Assembly: GCF_033110285.1 (NCBI RefSeq)
Contig: NZ_CP136995.1
Location: 372,001 to 436,000, forward strand
Direction: 5' to 3'
Source of the DNA: Ottowia sp. SB7-C50
GTDB lineage: Bacteria; Pseudomonadota; Gammaproteobacteria; Burkholderiales; Burkholderiaceae_C
DNA: 64,000 nt
The notes below the pieces were generated by a model, which saw nothing but the letters and a program-made list of their open reading frames with translations, was not told the DNA's origin and ran no database searches. Every line of letters begins with the position of its first letter. Position 1 is the first letter of the stretch. A program made the translations under genes and the position numbers. Of the stretch, positions 51,845-60,323 are shown piece by piece.

Positions 51845-52235
51845 CCGTCGCGCTGCTTGGACAATCGAAGACGTGGCCGCGCGTTTCGAGGAGGCGGCCA
51901 GCACCGGACGACGCCTGCCGCCCGTGCGTGTGCAGGGCTACTTCAACACCTGGCCGATCATCGTGCGCAAGGAGTGGGAAGCCTTCGCGGCCGACGAGAC
52001 GGTCTATCGACCGTTTCCTCCGACGCCGGACGCCATCGAGCGTATGCTGGAGACGATGAAGTGGGTGCAGTGGCTGGAGGTCGAGCAGCGCCACCTCGTG
52101 TGGATGCGCGCCAAGCGCTACGGCTGGCGCGACATCACCATCCGCTTCGCCTGCGACCGCACGACGGCATGGCGGCGCTGGCAGCGCGCCTTGCAGACGG
52201 TCACCGACCAACTCAATGGCGTCGTCACGGCGTAG
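51837..52235 (+). CDS. DUF6362-like phage protein
   Basis: 132 residues from ATG 51837. The C-terminal part contains a strongly basic helix-turn-helix-like stretch (RHLVWMRAKRYGWRDITIRF, ACDRTTAWRRWQRALQTV), and the N-terminus has WTIEDVAARFEEAASTGRRL, the pattern seen in DUF6362 phage proteins. It is probably DNA-binding, at the end of the early operon and before a non-coding region. Label from memory. Confidence 0.7.
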   Translation: MADRRAAWTIEDVAARFEEAASTGRRLPPVRVQGYFNTWPIIVRKEWEAFAADETVYRPFPPTPDAIERMLETMKWVQWLEVEQRHLVWMRAKRYGWRDITIRFACDRTTAWRRWQRALQTVTDQLNGVVTA

Positions 52236-52592
52236 TGATTTGGCGTGATTTGGCGCGCGGGGTCGGACATCAGCGGCGATCAGCGGAGCAGAGCGGCTTT
52301 TGCCCCTGCAACAAATCCGGTCGTTTGGGCATACAGTGACGGCTATGGTCGCACGAGGTGTGTGACCGAGAGGGACGGCCCAGGCGAAAGGGGTCCTTCC
52401 TGCCGAAAATCCAATGCGGGGGGGCGCGAGCGCGACGCTTTTTTAGCGTCAGGTCGCGGGCAAGGTTACCAGTCGGCCAGGTTACCGGCCCAGGTTACCA
52501 CCACCAGGCGCAGTTACCACCCCTCCAGAATCTACTTTCACCCAACCCGCCCGGCAGCAACGCTCGGCGGGTTTTCTTTTGGGACTTCCATC
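52236..52592 (+). other. Non-coding region with GTTACC repeats and a terminator
   Basis: No convincing gene. GGTTACC occurs at 52464-52470, 52480-52486 and 52493-52499, and AGTTACC at 52512-52518. A terminator, AACCCGCC (52544-52551) paired with GGCGGGTT (52566-52573) and followed by TTCTTTT, ends the early transcript. A G7 run lies near 52419. The frame that runs through here into the methyltransferase has no protein-like sequence before LNTLNVEYRK. Confidence 0.6.
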
Positions 52593-54008
52593 TTGAACAC
52601 GCTCAACGTCGAGTACCGCAAGGTCGAGGCGCTGATTCCCTACGCCCGCAATCCGCGCACGCACGCGGAAAGCCAGATCGCCAAGATCGCGGCCAGCATC
52701 GTCGAGTACGGCTGGACGAACCCGATCCTGGTCGATGGCGACAACGGCATCATCGCCGGACACGGGCGTCTGGCCGCTGCGCGCAAGCTCGGGCTGGAGC
52801 AGGTGCCAGTGATCGAACTGGCCCATCTGACCGTCGCACAGAAACGGGCACTGGTGATTGCCGACAACCGGCTGGCACTGGATGCAGGCTGGAACGAAGA
52901 GATGCTGGCGCTGGAGCTGGCCGAGCTCTCCGACGCAGGATACGACCTTGCCCTGACCGGCTTCGAGGATGCCGAGATCGAGGCACTGCTCACCGGTGCG
53001 GTGGCCGTTGCGGATGATGAACCCGAGTCCGAAGCCGACGAACCTGACGCTGCTGACGAGGTGCCGGATGCTCCTGTCGTGGCGGTGTCGCGTACCGGCG
53101 ATGTCTGGGCCATCGGACCGCACCGCCTGATCTGTGGCGACGCCACTGACCGGGACGTAGTCGCTGCGCTGATGCAAGGTGACGTCGCTCGCCTGTGCTT
53201 CACTTCGCCACCTTACGGCAACCAGCGCGACTACACCTCGGGCGGCATCTCCGACTGGGATGGCCTAATGCGCGGAGTGTTCGCGCACCTGCCAATGGCT
53301 GGCGACGGTCAGGTGCTGGTCAACCTTGGCCTCATCCACCGCGATAACGAAGTGATCCCGTATTGGGACGCGTGGCTCGGCTGGATGCGCCAGCAGGGCT
53401 GGCGGCGCTTTGCGTGGTACGTCTGGGATCAAGGGCCAGGCATGCCCGGCGACTGGGCTGGCCGCTTCGCGCCGAGCTTCGAGTTCGTCTTCCACTTCAA
53501 CCGCGAAAGCCGCAAGCCGAACAAGATCGTCCCCTGCAAGCACGCGGGCCAGGAGTCGCACCTGCGCGCCGACGGGTCGTCCACCGCGATGCGCGGCAAG
53601 GATGGCGAGGTGGGCGGTTGGACGCACAAGGGGCTGCCGACGCAAGACACCCGCATCCCCGACTCGGTGATCCGAGTGATGCGCCACAAGGGCAAGATCG
53701 GCCAGGACATCGACCACCCGGCCGTGTTCCCGGTGGCCCTGCCGGAGTTCGTGATCGAGGCCTACACCGACGCGGGCGACATCGTGTTCGAACCCTTCGG
53801 CGGCAGCGGAACGACGATGCTGGCCGCCGAGCGCACCGGTCGGATCTGCCGCAGCGTGGAGATTGCACCGCAGTACGTGGACGTGGCCATCAAACGTTTC
53901 CAGCAGAACCACCCCAGCGTACCGATCACCTTGATCGCCACGGGTCAGTCCTTCGAGCAGGTGGCTGCGGAGCGCACCACCACCCTTGATGCCGAGGTGG
54001 TGGCATGA
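52593..54008 (+). CDS. ParB-like/DNA methyltransferase fusion (SPPY type)
   Basis: 471 residues from TTG 52593 (LNTLNVEYRKVEALIPYARN), just after a terminator; the longer frame is non-coding upstream. Residues 1-120 are a ParB/Srx-like domain (HAESQIAKIAASIVEYGWTN, IIAGHGRLAAARKLGLEQVP). The methyltransferase domain has motif IV LCFTSPPYGNQRDYTSGGIS and motif I IVFEPFGGSGTTMLAAERTG in the beta order. SPPY rather than DPPY is more typical of N4-cytosine enzymes. Such fusions modify phage DNA, possibly for restriction evasion. It overlaps the second methyltransferase by four bases. Confidence 0.88.
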   Translation: MNTLNVEYRKVEALIPYARNPRTHAESQIAKIAASIVEYGWTNPILVDGDNGIIAGHGRLAAARKLGLEQVPVIELAHLTVAQKRALVIADNRLALDAGWNEEMLALELAELSDAGYDLALTGFEDAEIEALLTGAVAVADDEPESEADEPDAADEVPDAPVVAVSRTGDVWAIGPHRLICGDATDRDVVAALMQGDVARLCFTSPPYGNQRDYTSGGISDWDGLMRGVFAHLPMAGDGQVLVNLGLIHRDNEVIPYWDAWLGWMRQQGWRRFAWYVWDQGPGMPGDWAGRFAPSFEFVFHFNRESRKPNKIVPCKHAGQESHLRADGSSTAMRGKDGEVGGWTHKGLPTQDTRIPDSVIRVMRHKGKIGQDIDHPAVFPVALPEFVIEAYTDAGDIVFEPFGGSGTTMLAAERTGRICRSVEIAPQYVDVAIKRFQQNHPSVPITLIATGQSFEQVAAERTTTLDAEVVA

Positions 54009-55267
54009 ACTGGCTGGCCGACAAGATCGAGCAGTGGCCTACGGCCAAGCTGCTGCCCTACGCTCGCAACGCGCGCACCCACTCCGAGGAGCAGGTGGCG
54101 CAGATCGCCGCCAGCATCGCCGAGTTCGGATTCACCAATCCGATCCTGGCAGGCAGCGACGGCATCATCGTCGCTGGCCACGGTCGGCTGGCCGCCGCAC
54201 AGAAACTCGGTCTGGAGATCGTGCCAGTGGTCGTGCTCGACCATTTGAGCCCGACCCAGCGCCGCGCGCTGGTCATCGCGGACAACCGCATCGCCGAGAA
54301 CGCGGGATGGGACGACGCGATGTTGCGGATCGAATTGGAAGCCCTGCAACTCGAAGGGTTCGACCTCGATATCACCGGCTTCGACGCCGACGCGCTGGCC
54401 GAACTCATCGCGGGCGAAGAGCCGGACAACGAGGGCCAGACCGATGAGGATGCGGTGCCCGAGGTCAGCGAGATACCCATCTCGCGTCCGGGCGATGTCT
54501 GGATCATGGGCCAGCATCGACTGCTTTGCGGCGACGCGACCGTGGCCGAGAGCTACGACCGACTGATGCAAGGCGACGTGGCGGACATGGTTTTCACCGA
54601 CCCGCCGTACAACGTGAATTACGCCAACAGCGCCAAGGACAAGATGCGCGGCAAGGATCGTGCGATCCTGAACGACAACTTGGGCGACGGGTTCTACGAT
54701 TTCCTGCTGGCGGCATTGACACCCACCGTCACACATTGCCGGGGCAGTATCTACGTGGCGATGTCCTCCAGCGAACTGGATGTGCTGCAGGCTGCCTTCC
54801 GCGCCGCCGGTGGCAAGTGGTCGACGTTCATCATCTGGGCCAAGAACACCTTCACGCTGGGGCGCGCCGACTACCAGCGCCAGTACGAGCCGATCCTGTA
54901 CGGCTGGCCCGAGGGCGCACAGCGGCACTGGTGTGGCGACCGGGACCAGGGCGACGTCTGGAACATCAAGAAGCCGCAGAAGAACGACTTGCACCCGACG
55001 ATGAAACCGGTCGAGCTGGTCGAGCGCGCGATCCGCAATTCGAGCCGCCCCGGCGACGTGGTGCTCGACCCCTTCGGTGGCTCTGGCACGACGCTGATCG
55101 CGGCGGAAAAGTCAGGCCGCATCGCGCGGCTGATCGAACTCGATCCGAAGTACGTTGATGTGATCGTGCGTCGGTGGGAGGACTTCACCGGCAAGCAGGC
55201 CACCCGCGAGGCGGATGACGCGGTGCTCGATCAGGCGGCAAGCGACTCCTCAACGATCTCGCAGTGA
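54005..55267 (+). CDS. ParB-like/DNA N6-adenine methyltransferase fusion (DPPY type)
   Basis: 420 residues. The same layout as the preceding gene: a ParB-like N-terminus (HSEEQVAQIAASIAEFGFTN, IIVAGHGRLAAAQKLGLEIV) and a methyltransferase with motif IV DMVFTDPPYNVNYANSAKDK and motif I VVLDPFGGSGTTLIAAEKSG. DPPY indicates an N6-adenine enzyme in most families. Tandem duplication with divergent motif IV suggests two different modified bases. The 3' end overlaps the convergent gene at 55231 by 37 bp. Confidence 0.92.
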   Translation: MNWLADKIEQWPTAKLLPYARNARTHSEEQVAQIAASIAEFGFTNPILAGSDGIIVAGHGRLAAAQKLGLEIVPVVVLDHLSPTQRRALVIADNRIAENAGWDDAMLRIELEALQLEGFDLDITGFDADALAELIAGEEPDNEGQTDEDAVPEVSEIPISRPGDVWIMGQHRLLCGDATVAESYDRLMQGDVADMVFTDPPYNVNYANSAKDKMRGKDRAILNDNLGDGFYDFLLAALTPTVTHCRGSIYVAMSSSELDVLQAAFRAAGGKWSTFIIWAKNTFTLGRADYQRQYEPILYGWPEGAQRHWCGDRDQGDVWNIKKPQKNDLHPTMKPVELVERAIRNSSRPGDVVLDPFGGSGTTLIAAEKSGRIARLIELDPKYVDVIVRRWEDFTGKQATREADDAVLDQAASDSSTISQ

Positions 55268-55599
55268 ATCACGAAGCCCGTCAGGTAAGGCAGGCCGCGC
55301 GGGATGCCGTATTGCTTGCTGGTCTGGCGGCCAATCGTCCAGCCCATCCAGCGTTGGGTGGCGGCGTTGATCGCGCCCGCCAGGGGCTGGCCCTGATAGA
55401 GCCCGTTCTGGACGTCGTCTGCAAAGTGGCGGCCGTGGCGGCTGTCGAGGAAGACCCTTACCGATTCGAGGGGCTGGCTGGTGGCGTCCGAGATGGCGGT
55501 CATCGCCAGGGGCCATGCAGCGCTGGCGTGCTCGTTCATCGTGCCCCAAAAGCCCCAGGCATCGTTCTGGGTGGCGGGAATTTGCGTGGTGGTGTTCAT
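55231..55599 (-). CDS. Hypothetical phage/plasmid-type protein
   Basis: 122 residues from ATG 55599, with AGGAGCC in front. Sequence GFWGTMNEHASAAWPLAMTA, FLDSRHGRHFADDVQNGLYQ and ATQRWMGWTIGRQTSKQYGI; the last resembles a conserved core seen in phage-associated hypothetical proteins. No enzymatic motif. It is transcribed toward the methyltransferase pair, head to tail with the DUF3489 gene. Confidence 0.75.
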   Translation of the reverse strand: MNTTTQIPATQNDAWGFWGTMNEHASAAWPLAMTAISDATSQPLESVRVFLDSRHGRHFADDVQNGLYQGQPLAGAINAATQRWMGWTIGRQTSKQYGIPRGLPYLTGFVIHCEIVEESLAA

Positions 55600-55696
55600 C
55601 TCAGGCTCCTGCGGGTTGATCGTTGCGACACCCGTAGTAACGCGCTGTTCGATTGAGAAGCCAAGCGCCGCTTGGCCTCTTTCTCGATCTTTCTGA

Positions 55697-56275
55697 TCAG
55701 GCGATGCGGTACACCCGCTCGCCGCCCTCCGGCTTGTCCGACACGATGCTCAGGCCCAGCTTCTTCTTGAAAGCCCCGGCGAACGTGCCGCGCACCGTGT
55801 GCGCCTGCCAACCGGTGGCGGCGCAGATCTGGCCGATGGTTGCGCCCTCGGGGCGTTGCAGCATCCGGATCACTTCGGCTTGCTTGCTGTTGTCGCGGGT
55901 GCGCGGCGTGGTCTTAGTCTTTGTTTGCCACGTTGCTTCGGCGGCGGTTACAGCGGCTTCCAGTTCGGGATCGCTCGTGGCGGCTGGCGCGCCTTCTGCG
56001 TTGGCGATGATCTGGTCGAGATTGGCTTCGAATTGACCGATGCCATTCTTGTTCACTCCCGGGCGTGGCATGCCCAGGGCGTCATAGCCCTCGGCGGCGA
56101 CGAACCAGTCGGTGCCGTCGCTGGTGATCAGGGCACGGTTGAACAACCCGTCGAGCACCTTCTTGCGCGCGCCGCCTTTGATGTTGTCGGGGAACCAGTC
56201 GATCTTGCCCGCGCTGGTGTTGATGGCCTTGGCCAGGATGGCGTGTTGGGCCGGGGTCAGGTTGGTGGTGGTCAT
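55697..56275 (-). CDS. DUF3489 domain protein
   Basis: 192 residues from ATG 56275, with a GGAG site beneath an 11-base G (C on this strand) run. The N-terminal repeat-like part has LTPAQHAILAKAINTSAGKI and KGGARKKVLDGLFNRALITS; the C-terminal winged-helix-like DUF3489 domain has SKQAEVIRMLQRPEGATIGQ, ICAATGWQAHTVRGTFAGAF and KKKLGLSIVSDKPEGGERVY. DUF3489 proteins are common in phages and may bind DNA; function unknown. Confidence 0.85.
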   Translation of the reverse strand: MTTTNLTPAQHAILAKAINTSAGKIDWFPDNIKGGARKKVLDGLFNRALITSDGTDWFVAAEGYDALGMPRPGVNKNGIGQFEANLDQIIANAEGAPAATSDPELEAAVTAAEATWQTKTKTTPRTRDNSKQAEVIRMLQRPEGATIGQICAATGWQAHTVRGTFAGAFKKKLGLSIVSDKPEGGERVYRIA

Positions 56276-56288
56276 GGGCTGCTCCTTC

Positions 56289-56299
56289 GGGGGGGGGGG
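56289..56299. repeat. Poly-G11 tract in the DUF3489 leader
   Basis: Eleven consecutive G on the plus strand (C on the gene strand), 14 bp upstream of the DUF3489 start and just ahead of its GGAG site. Such tracts can vary in length and change ribosome access, or can be base-calling artefacts, as suspected elsewhere in the window. Confidence 0.6.
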
Positions 56300-56370
56300 A
56301 TGACGATGTGATGAACGCGCTGTCTGGGACTGAAGCCAAGCGCTTTCTGCCTGGCTTCGTCGGTTTCCAA

Positions 56371-56577
56371 TCAGTCCTTGGCGATTTCCGCTTCCGAGGC
56401 CTTCGGGCTCGATGCGCCAAATTCGACGCCCGCCTTGAAGGCCGCTTCCAACGCGTCCTTGAGGCACCACACCGCCGTGTCGTGGAAGTCGAGGCTGTCG
56501 GCGTTGCGGGTTTGCAGGGTTTCGATGCCGAGATGCTTCTGGGCGATGAGGGTGAGGATGGTGTCGATCTGGCTCAT
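56371..56577 (-). CDS. Small phage protein (DUF6900-like)
   Basis: 68 residues from ATG 56577. HLGIETLQTRNADSLDFHDT then AVWCLKDALEAAFKAGVEFG is the recognisable core, similar to DUF6900 phage proteins as I recall. Helical, acidic C-terminus. It lies upstream of DUF3489 in the same direction, with about 95 bp between them. Confidence 0.72.
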   Translation of the reverse strand: MSQIDTILTLIAQKHLGIETLQTRNADSLDFHDTAVWCLKDALEAAFKAGVEFGASSPKASEAEIAKD

Positions 56578-56683
56578 GGCGTTTTCCTTTCGGGGTTGGT
56601 TGGCGTGACGTGATGAACGCGCTGTTCCCGATGGAAGCCAAGCTCAATCTGCGGAAATGACGAACAAATGATTGAAGGTGACG

Positions 56684-57229
56684 ATGGGACTCTCCATTCG
56701 CGCCTACGCGCGCCACCGTGGCGTGTCGCACGTGGCCGTGAAGAAGGCCATCGACACCGGGCGGATCACACCGCTGCCAGACGGCACGATTGATCCGGAT
56801 ACCGCCGACGCGCAGTGGGCACAAAACACATTGCAACCCCGTAAGGCGGCAGCGCCGGAGAAGGTCAGCCCCGCGAAGGCGCGCGTACTGCCCGAGCGTG
56901 AGGTGCCCGAACCCGGCGCCCCTCCGTTGTCGACGGGCGGTACATCGCTGCTGCAGGCGCGCACCGTCAACGAAGTGCTCAAAGCCCAGCTCAACAAGGT
57001 GGAGCTAGCGCACCGCAAGAAGGAACTGGTGGATCGGGCGCAGGCCGTGGCCCACGTGTTTAAACTCGCGCGCATCGAGCGCGACGCGTGGTTGAACTGG
57101 CCCGCGCGTATCTCCGGGCAGATGGCATCCGCGCTCGGTGTCGATGCGCACCAGATGCACGTGACCCTGGAGGCTGCCGTGCGCGAGCACCTGATTGAGC
57201 TGGGCGAGCTGCGCCCGCGCGTGGATTGA
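56684..57229 (+). CDS. Terminase small subunit (Nu1-like)
   Basis: 181 residues from ATG 56684, with GAAGGTG upstream; a TTG at 56672 is an alternative. The N-terminal winged HTH (GLSIRAYARHRGVSHVAVKK) recognises the cos/pac site in lambda-type packaging. A Pro-rich linker follows, then a helical C-terminal half (LLQARTVNEVLKAQLNKVEL, DRAQAVAHVFKLARIERDAW) for contact with the large subunit. The stop overlaps the large subunit start. Confidence 0.85.
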   Translation: MGLSIRAYARHRGVSHVAVKKAIDTGRITPLPDGTIDPDTADAQWAQNTLQPRKAAAPEKVSPAKARVLPEREVPEPGAPPLSTGGTSLLQARTVNEVLKAQLNKVELAHRKKELVDRAQAVAHVFKLARIERDAWLNWPARISGQMASALGVDAHQMHVTLEAAVREHLIELGELRPRVD

Positions 57230-59073
57230 TGACGATGGACTACGAAGGCGCGCAGGAGATCGAACGGGCGTGGCGCGACGGGCTTACTCCCGACCCGCTG
57301 CTCACGGTATCGGAATGGTCAGATCGCCACCGGATGCTCTCCAGCAAGGCGTCTGCCGAGCCGGGGCGCTGGCGCACCAGTCGCACGCCGTACCTGAAGG
57401 CCATCATGGACTGCCTGTCGCCGACCTCGCCGGTCGAGCGTGTGGTGTTCATGAAAGCAGCGCAGCTTGGTGCGACCGAGATGGGGTCGAACTGGATCGG
57501 CTACGTCATCCACCACGCGCCGGGCCCGATGATGGCGGTCTGGCCAACGGTGGAGATGGCCAAGCGCAACTCCAAGCAGCGGATCGACCCGCTGATCGAG
57601 GAATCGTCCGCCTTGGCCGAACTGATCGCCCCGGCGCGCTCGCGCGACTCGGGCAACACCATTCTGGCCAAGGAGTTCCGGGGCGGCGTACTGGTGATGA
57701 CCGGGGCGAACAGCGCGGTAGGCTTGCGCTCGATGCCGGTGCGCTACCTGTTCCTCGACGAGGTTGACGGGTATCCGCTGGACGTCGAGGGTGAAGGCGA
57801 TGCGATCTCGCTGGCCGAGGCGCGCACGCGCACCTTTGCCCGGCGCAAGATCTTCATCGTGTCGACGCCGACGATTTCTGGCGCCTCGGCCATTGAGCGC
57901 GAGTACGAGGCCAGCGACCAGCGCCGCTACTTCGTGCCATGCCCGCACTGCAACCACCCGCAATGGTTGCGCTTCGAGCAACTGCGCTGGGACAAGGGGC
58001 AACCGGAAACCGCCGCCTACATCTGCGAATCGTGCGACACCGCGATTTCCGAGCATCACAAGACGTGGATGCTGGAGCGTGGCGAATGGTGTTCGATGGC
58101 ACAGGGCAAGACGGCAGGCTTTCACCTGTCGTCTCTGTACAGCCCGGTGGGCTGGCGCTCCTGGCGTGACATCGCTGCCGCGTGGGAAGCCGCCGTCAAC
58201 AAGGAGTCGGGATCAGCCGCCGCGATCAAGACTTTCAAGAACACCGAGCTGGGCGAGACCTGGGTCGAGGAAGGCGAAGCGCCCGACTGGCAACGGCTGG
58301 TCGAGCGCCGCGAGGACTATTCCGTGGGCACCGTGCCACTTGACGGCCTGCTGTTGGTGGGTGCGGCCGACGTCCAGAAGGATCGCATCGAGGCCTCGAT
58401 CTGGGCCTTTGGGCGCGGCAAGGAGTCCTGGCTCATCGAGCACCGAGTCCTGATGGGCGATACCGCACGGGACGCGGTGTGGAAGGCGCTGGCCGCGATG
58501 CTGGCCGAGAACTGGACGCACGCCTCGGGGGTGGCGATGCCACTGGCGCGCTTCGCGCTGGACACCGGCTTTGCCACGCAGGAGGCTTACGCCTTCGTGC
58601 GAGCCTGCCACGATCCGCGCGTGATGGCGGTCAAGGGCGTGCCGCGCGGTGCCGCACTGATCGGCACACCGACAGCCATCGATGTGTCGCAGGGTGGCAA
58701 GAAACTGCGCCGAGGCATCAAGGTGTTCACGGTGGCGGTTGGGATCGCCAAGCTGGAGTTCTACAACAACCTGCGCAAGAGCGCGGATGTGGGCGAGGAC
58801 GGCTCGACCCCGGTGTTTCCCGCCGGGTTCGTCCATTTGCCCAAGATCGACGCCGAGTTCATCCAGCAGCTCTGCGCGGAGCAATTGATCACCCGCCGCG
58901 ACCGCAACGGCTTCCCGGTGCGCGAGTGGCAAAAGATGCGCGAGCGCAACGAGGCCCTGGACTGCTATGTCTACGCCCGCGCGGCCGCATCCAGCGCGGG
59001 ACTTGATCGCTTCGAGGAACGCCACTGGCGCGAACTGGAGTGGCAACTGGGGGTAGCACCCCCCACCGGATGA
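57229..59073 (+). CDS. Terminase large subunit (GpA family)
   Basis: 614 residues. Motor ATPase plus nuclease that packages phage DNA. The ATPase part has the AAQLGATEMGSNWIGY segment (adenine/Walker A region) and RYLFLDEVDGYPLDVEGEGD (Walker B, DEVD). A zinc-finger CPHCNHPQWLRFEQLRWD...CESC lies near residue 245. Nuclease acidic residues start at LVGAADVQKDRIEASIWAFG. The C-terminus has REWQKMRERNEALDCYVYAR, typical of GpA. Defines a lambda-like packaging module with the small subunit. Confidence 0.95.
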   Translation: MTMDYEGAQEIERAWRDGLTPDPLLTVSEWSDRHRMLSSKASAEPGRWRTSRTPYLKAIMDCLSPTSPVERVVFMKAAQLGATEMGSNWIGYVIHHAPGPMMAVWPTVEMAKRNSKQRIDPLIEESSALAELIAPARSRDSGNTILAKEFRGGVLVMTGANSAVGLRSMPVRYLFLDEVDGYPLDVEGEGDAISLAEARTRTFARRKIFIVSTPTISGASAIEREYEASDQRRYFVPCPHCNHPQWLRFEQLRWDKGQPETAAYICESCDTAISEHHKTWMLERGEWCSMAQGKTAGFHLSSLYSPVGWRSWRDIAAAWEAAVNKESGSAAAIKTFKNTELGETWVEEGEAPDWQRLVERREDYSVGTVPLDGLLLVGAADVQKDRIEASIWAFGRGKESWLIEHRVLMGDTARDAVWKALAAMLAENWTHASGVAMPLARFALDTGFATQEAYAFVRACHDPRVMAVKGVPRGAALIGTPTAIDVSQGGKKLRRGIKVFTVAVGIAKLEFYNNLRKSADVGEDGSTPVFPAGFVHLPKIDAEFIQQLCAEQLITRRDRNGFPVREWQKMRERNEALDCYVYARAAASSAGLDRFEERHWRELEWQLGVAPPTG

Positions 59074-59217
59074 GCCACCGCCCATCCACGACATCGAATT
59101 GAACGAGGCCACCCAACGCGGTGGCCTCGCTGCTTCTGGCACCCGCAATTCCGGTCGGCGCGTCATCCGAAGCCGTTGGCTTCGCTGACGGCGGCGGCTT
59201 CAAACCAAGGAGAACAC

Positions 59218-59709
59218 ATGAGTCTTGCCACCCGCATCGAGAGCCTGGTCATCCGCGTCGCCCAAGAGTTCAACGACGTCCGGGCGACCGCAGGCAATCT
59301 CGCCAGCCTGTCCACCACCGACAAGTCAAGTCTGGTCGCGGCGATCAACGAGCTGAAGGCGGCGGTGCTTTCCGCCACCGCCATCGACGACAACCAGATC
59401 GCCACCTCCACCACCTACTCGTCGAACAAGATCGTGTCGCTACTCGACGCGCTCAAGGCCGACATCCTCGGTGGCGCGGACGCCGCTTACGATACTTTGG
59501 TCGAGATCCAGCAGCTCCTGCAGAACGGCAGCACGGGTCTGGACGCGCTCCTGGCCGCCGTCAATCTGCGTGTGCGCTTCGACGCGGCGCAGACCCTGAC
59601 GGTCGCCGAGCAACTGCAGGCCCGCACCAACATCGGTGCGGTCGCGGCCAGCGATGTCGGCAACACCGACACCGACTTCGTCGCGATCTTCGACGGGGTG
59701 CTGGCCTGA
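59218..59709 (+). CDS. Phage tail-fibre-like/structural hypothetical protein
   Basis: 163 residues from ATG 59218, with AAGGAG upstream. Repeated helical heptads (LVAAINELKAAVLSATAIDD, KIVSLLDALKADILGGADAA, YDTLVEIQQLLQNGSTGLDA) resemble the shaft-like regions of tail-fibre or neck proteins. Unusual position between terminase and portal genes. No enzyme motif visible. The stop overlaps the next gene's ATG. Confidence 0.6.
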   Translation: MSLATRIESLVIRVAQEFNDVRATAGNLASLSTTDKSSLVAAINELKAAVLSATAIDDNQIATSTTYSSNKIVSLLDALKADILGGADAAYDTLVEIQQLLQNGSTGLDALLAAVNLRVRFDAAQTLTVAEQLQARTNIGAVAASDVGNTDTDFVAIFDGVLA

Positions 59710-60101
59710 TGAGCCTCGCCTCCAGCATCGCCGCCTTGGCGGCGCGCATCGGCTTCGAGGTCAAGTCCAAGATCGACGCCACACATCCCGGCCTTGCCCG
59801 GGTGTGGGTCAGCTTCGGCTACGTCAATGGCCAGGTCGTGATCGCCAGCGCGCGCAATGTGGCCAGCGTCGTGCGCACGGCGGCGGGCCGATACCGCGTG
59901 CATTTCGCCGTCGCGATGCCGGACGCCAACTACTGCTGGACGGCGCTCGCGCGCAGCAGCAGCAACAGCGGCCAGCAGCGTCTGGCCGTCGTGCGCGCCA
60001 GCTCCGACCTCAAGACGGCCCAGTACGTCGACATCTCCTGCGCGACGACGGCAACGTCGTTCGACGACTCGTCCGAAATCAACCTCGTGGTGTACCGCTG
60101 A
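59709..60101 (+). CDS. Hypothetical phage structural protein
   Basis: 130 residues from ATG 59709. Beta-rich (HPGLARVWVSFGYVNGQVVI, GRYRVHFAVAMPDANYCWTA, AQYVDISCATTATSFDDSSE, INLVVYR), the look of a small beta-sandwich fibre-tip or receptor-type domain. Likely partners the preceding protein as one fibre split in two genes. Overlaps gpW start by one base. Confidence 0.6.
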   Translation: MSLASSIAALAARIGFEVKSKIDATHPGLARVWVSFGYVNGQVVIASARNVASVVRTAAGRYRVHFAVAMPDANYCWTALARSSSNSGQQRLAVVRASSDLKTAQYVDISCATTATSFDDSSEINLVVYR

Positions 60102-60322
60102 TGGCCTACACAGAAATCCAACTCCAGGCCTTGGAGAGCGCGCTCGCCAAGGGCGAACGGCGCGTGACCTTTGCCGACAAGACGGTCGAGTACCGCTCGG
60201 TCGACGAACTGATGGCCGCGATCCGCGAGGTTAGGCGCGGAATGCTGCAGCAGGCGGCTGAAACCGGGCTGCTGCCCGGTGCGCCGCGCCAGATCCGCGT
60301 CACCACGCGCAAGGGGTTCTGA
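60101..60322 (+). CDS. Head-tail joining protein, gpW family
   Basis: 73 residues. MAYTEIQLQALESALAKGER, RVTFADKTVEYRSVDELMAA and IREVRRGM match the small gpW-like head-completion protein, with the C-terminal RQIRVTTRKGF. Required to connect capsid and tail. It precedes the portal gene with one base between, as in lambda. Confidence 0.88.
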   Translation: MAYTEIQLQALESALAKGERRVTFADKTVEYRSVDELMAAIREVRRGMLQQAAETGLLPGAPRQIRVTTRKGF

Positions 60323-60323
60323 G

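Noticed and set aside
52245..52592. An N-terminal extension of the first methyltransferase
   Set aside because: The 116 extra codons cross a terminator and repeats and have no protein-like features; the ParB-like domain starts right after TTG 52593.
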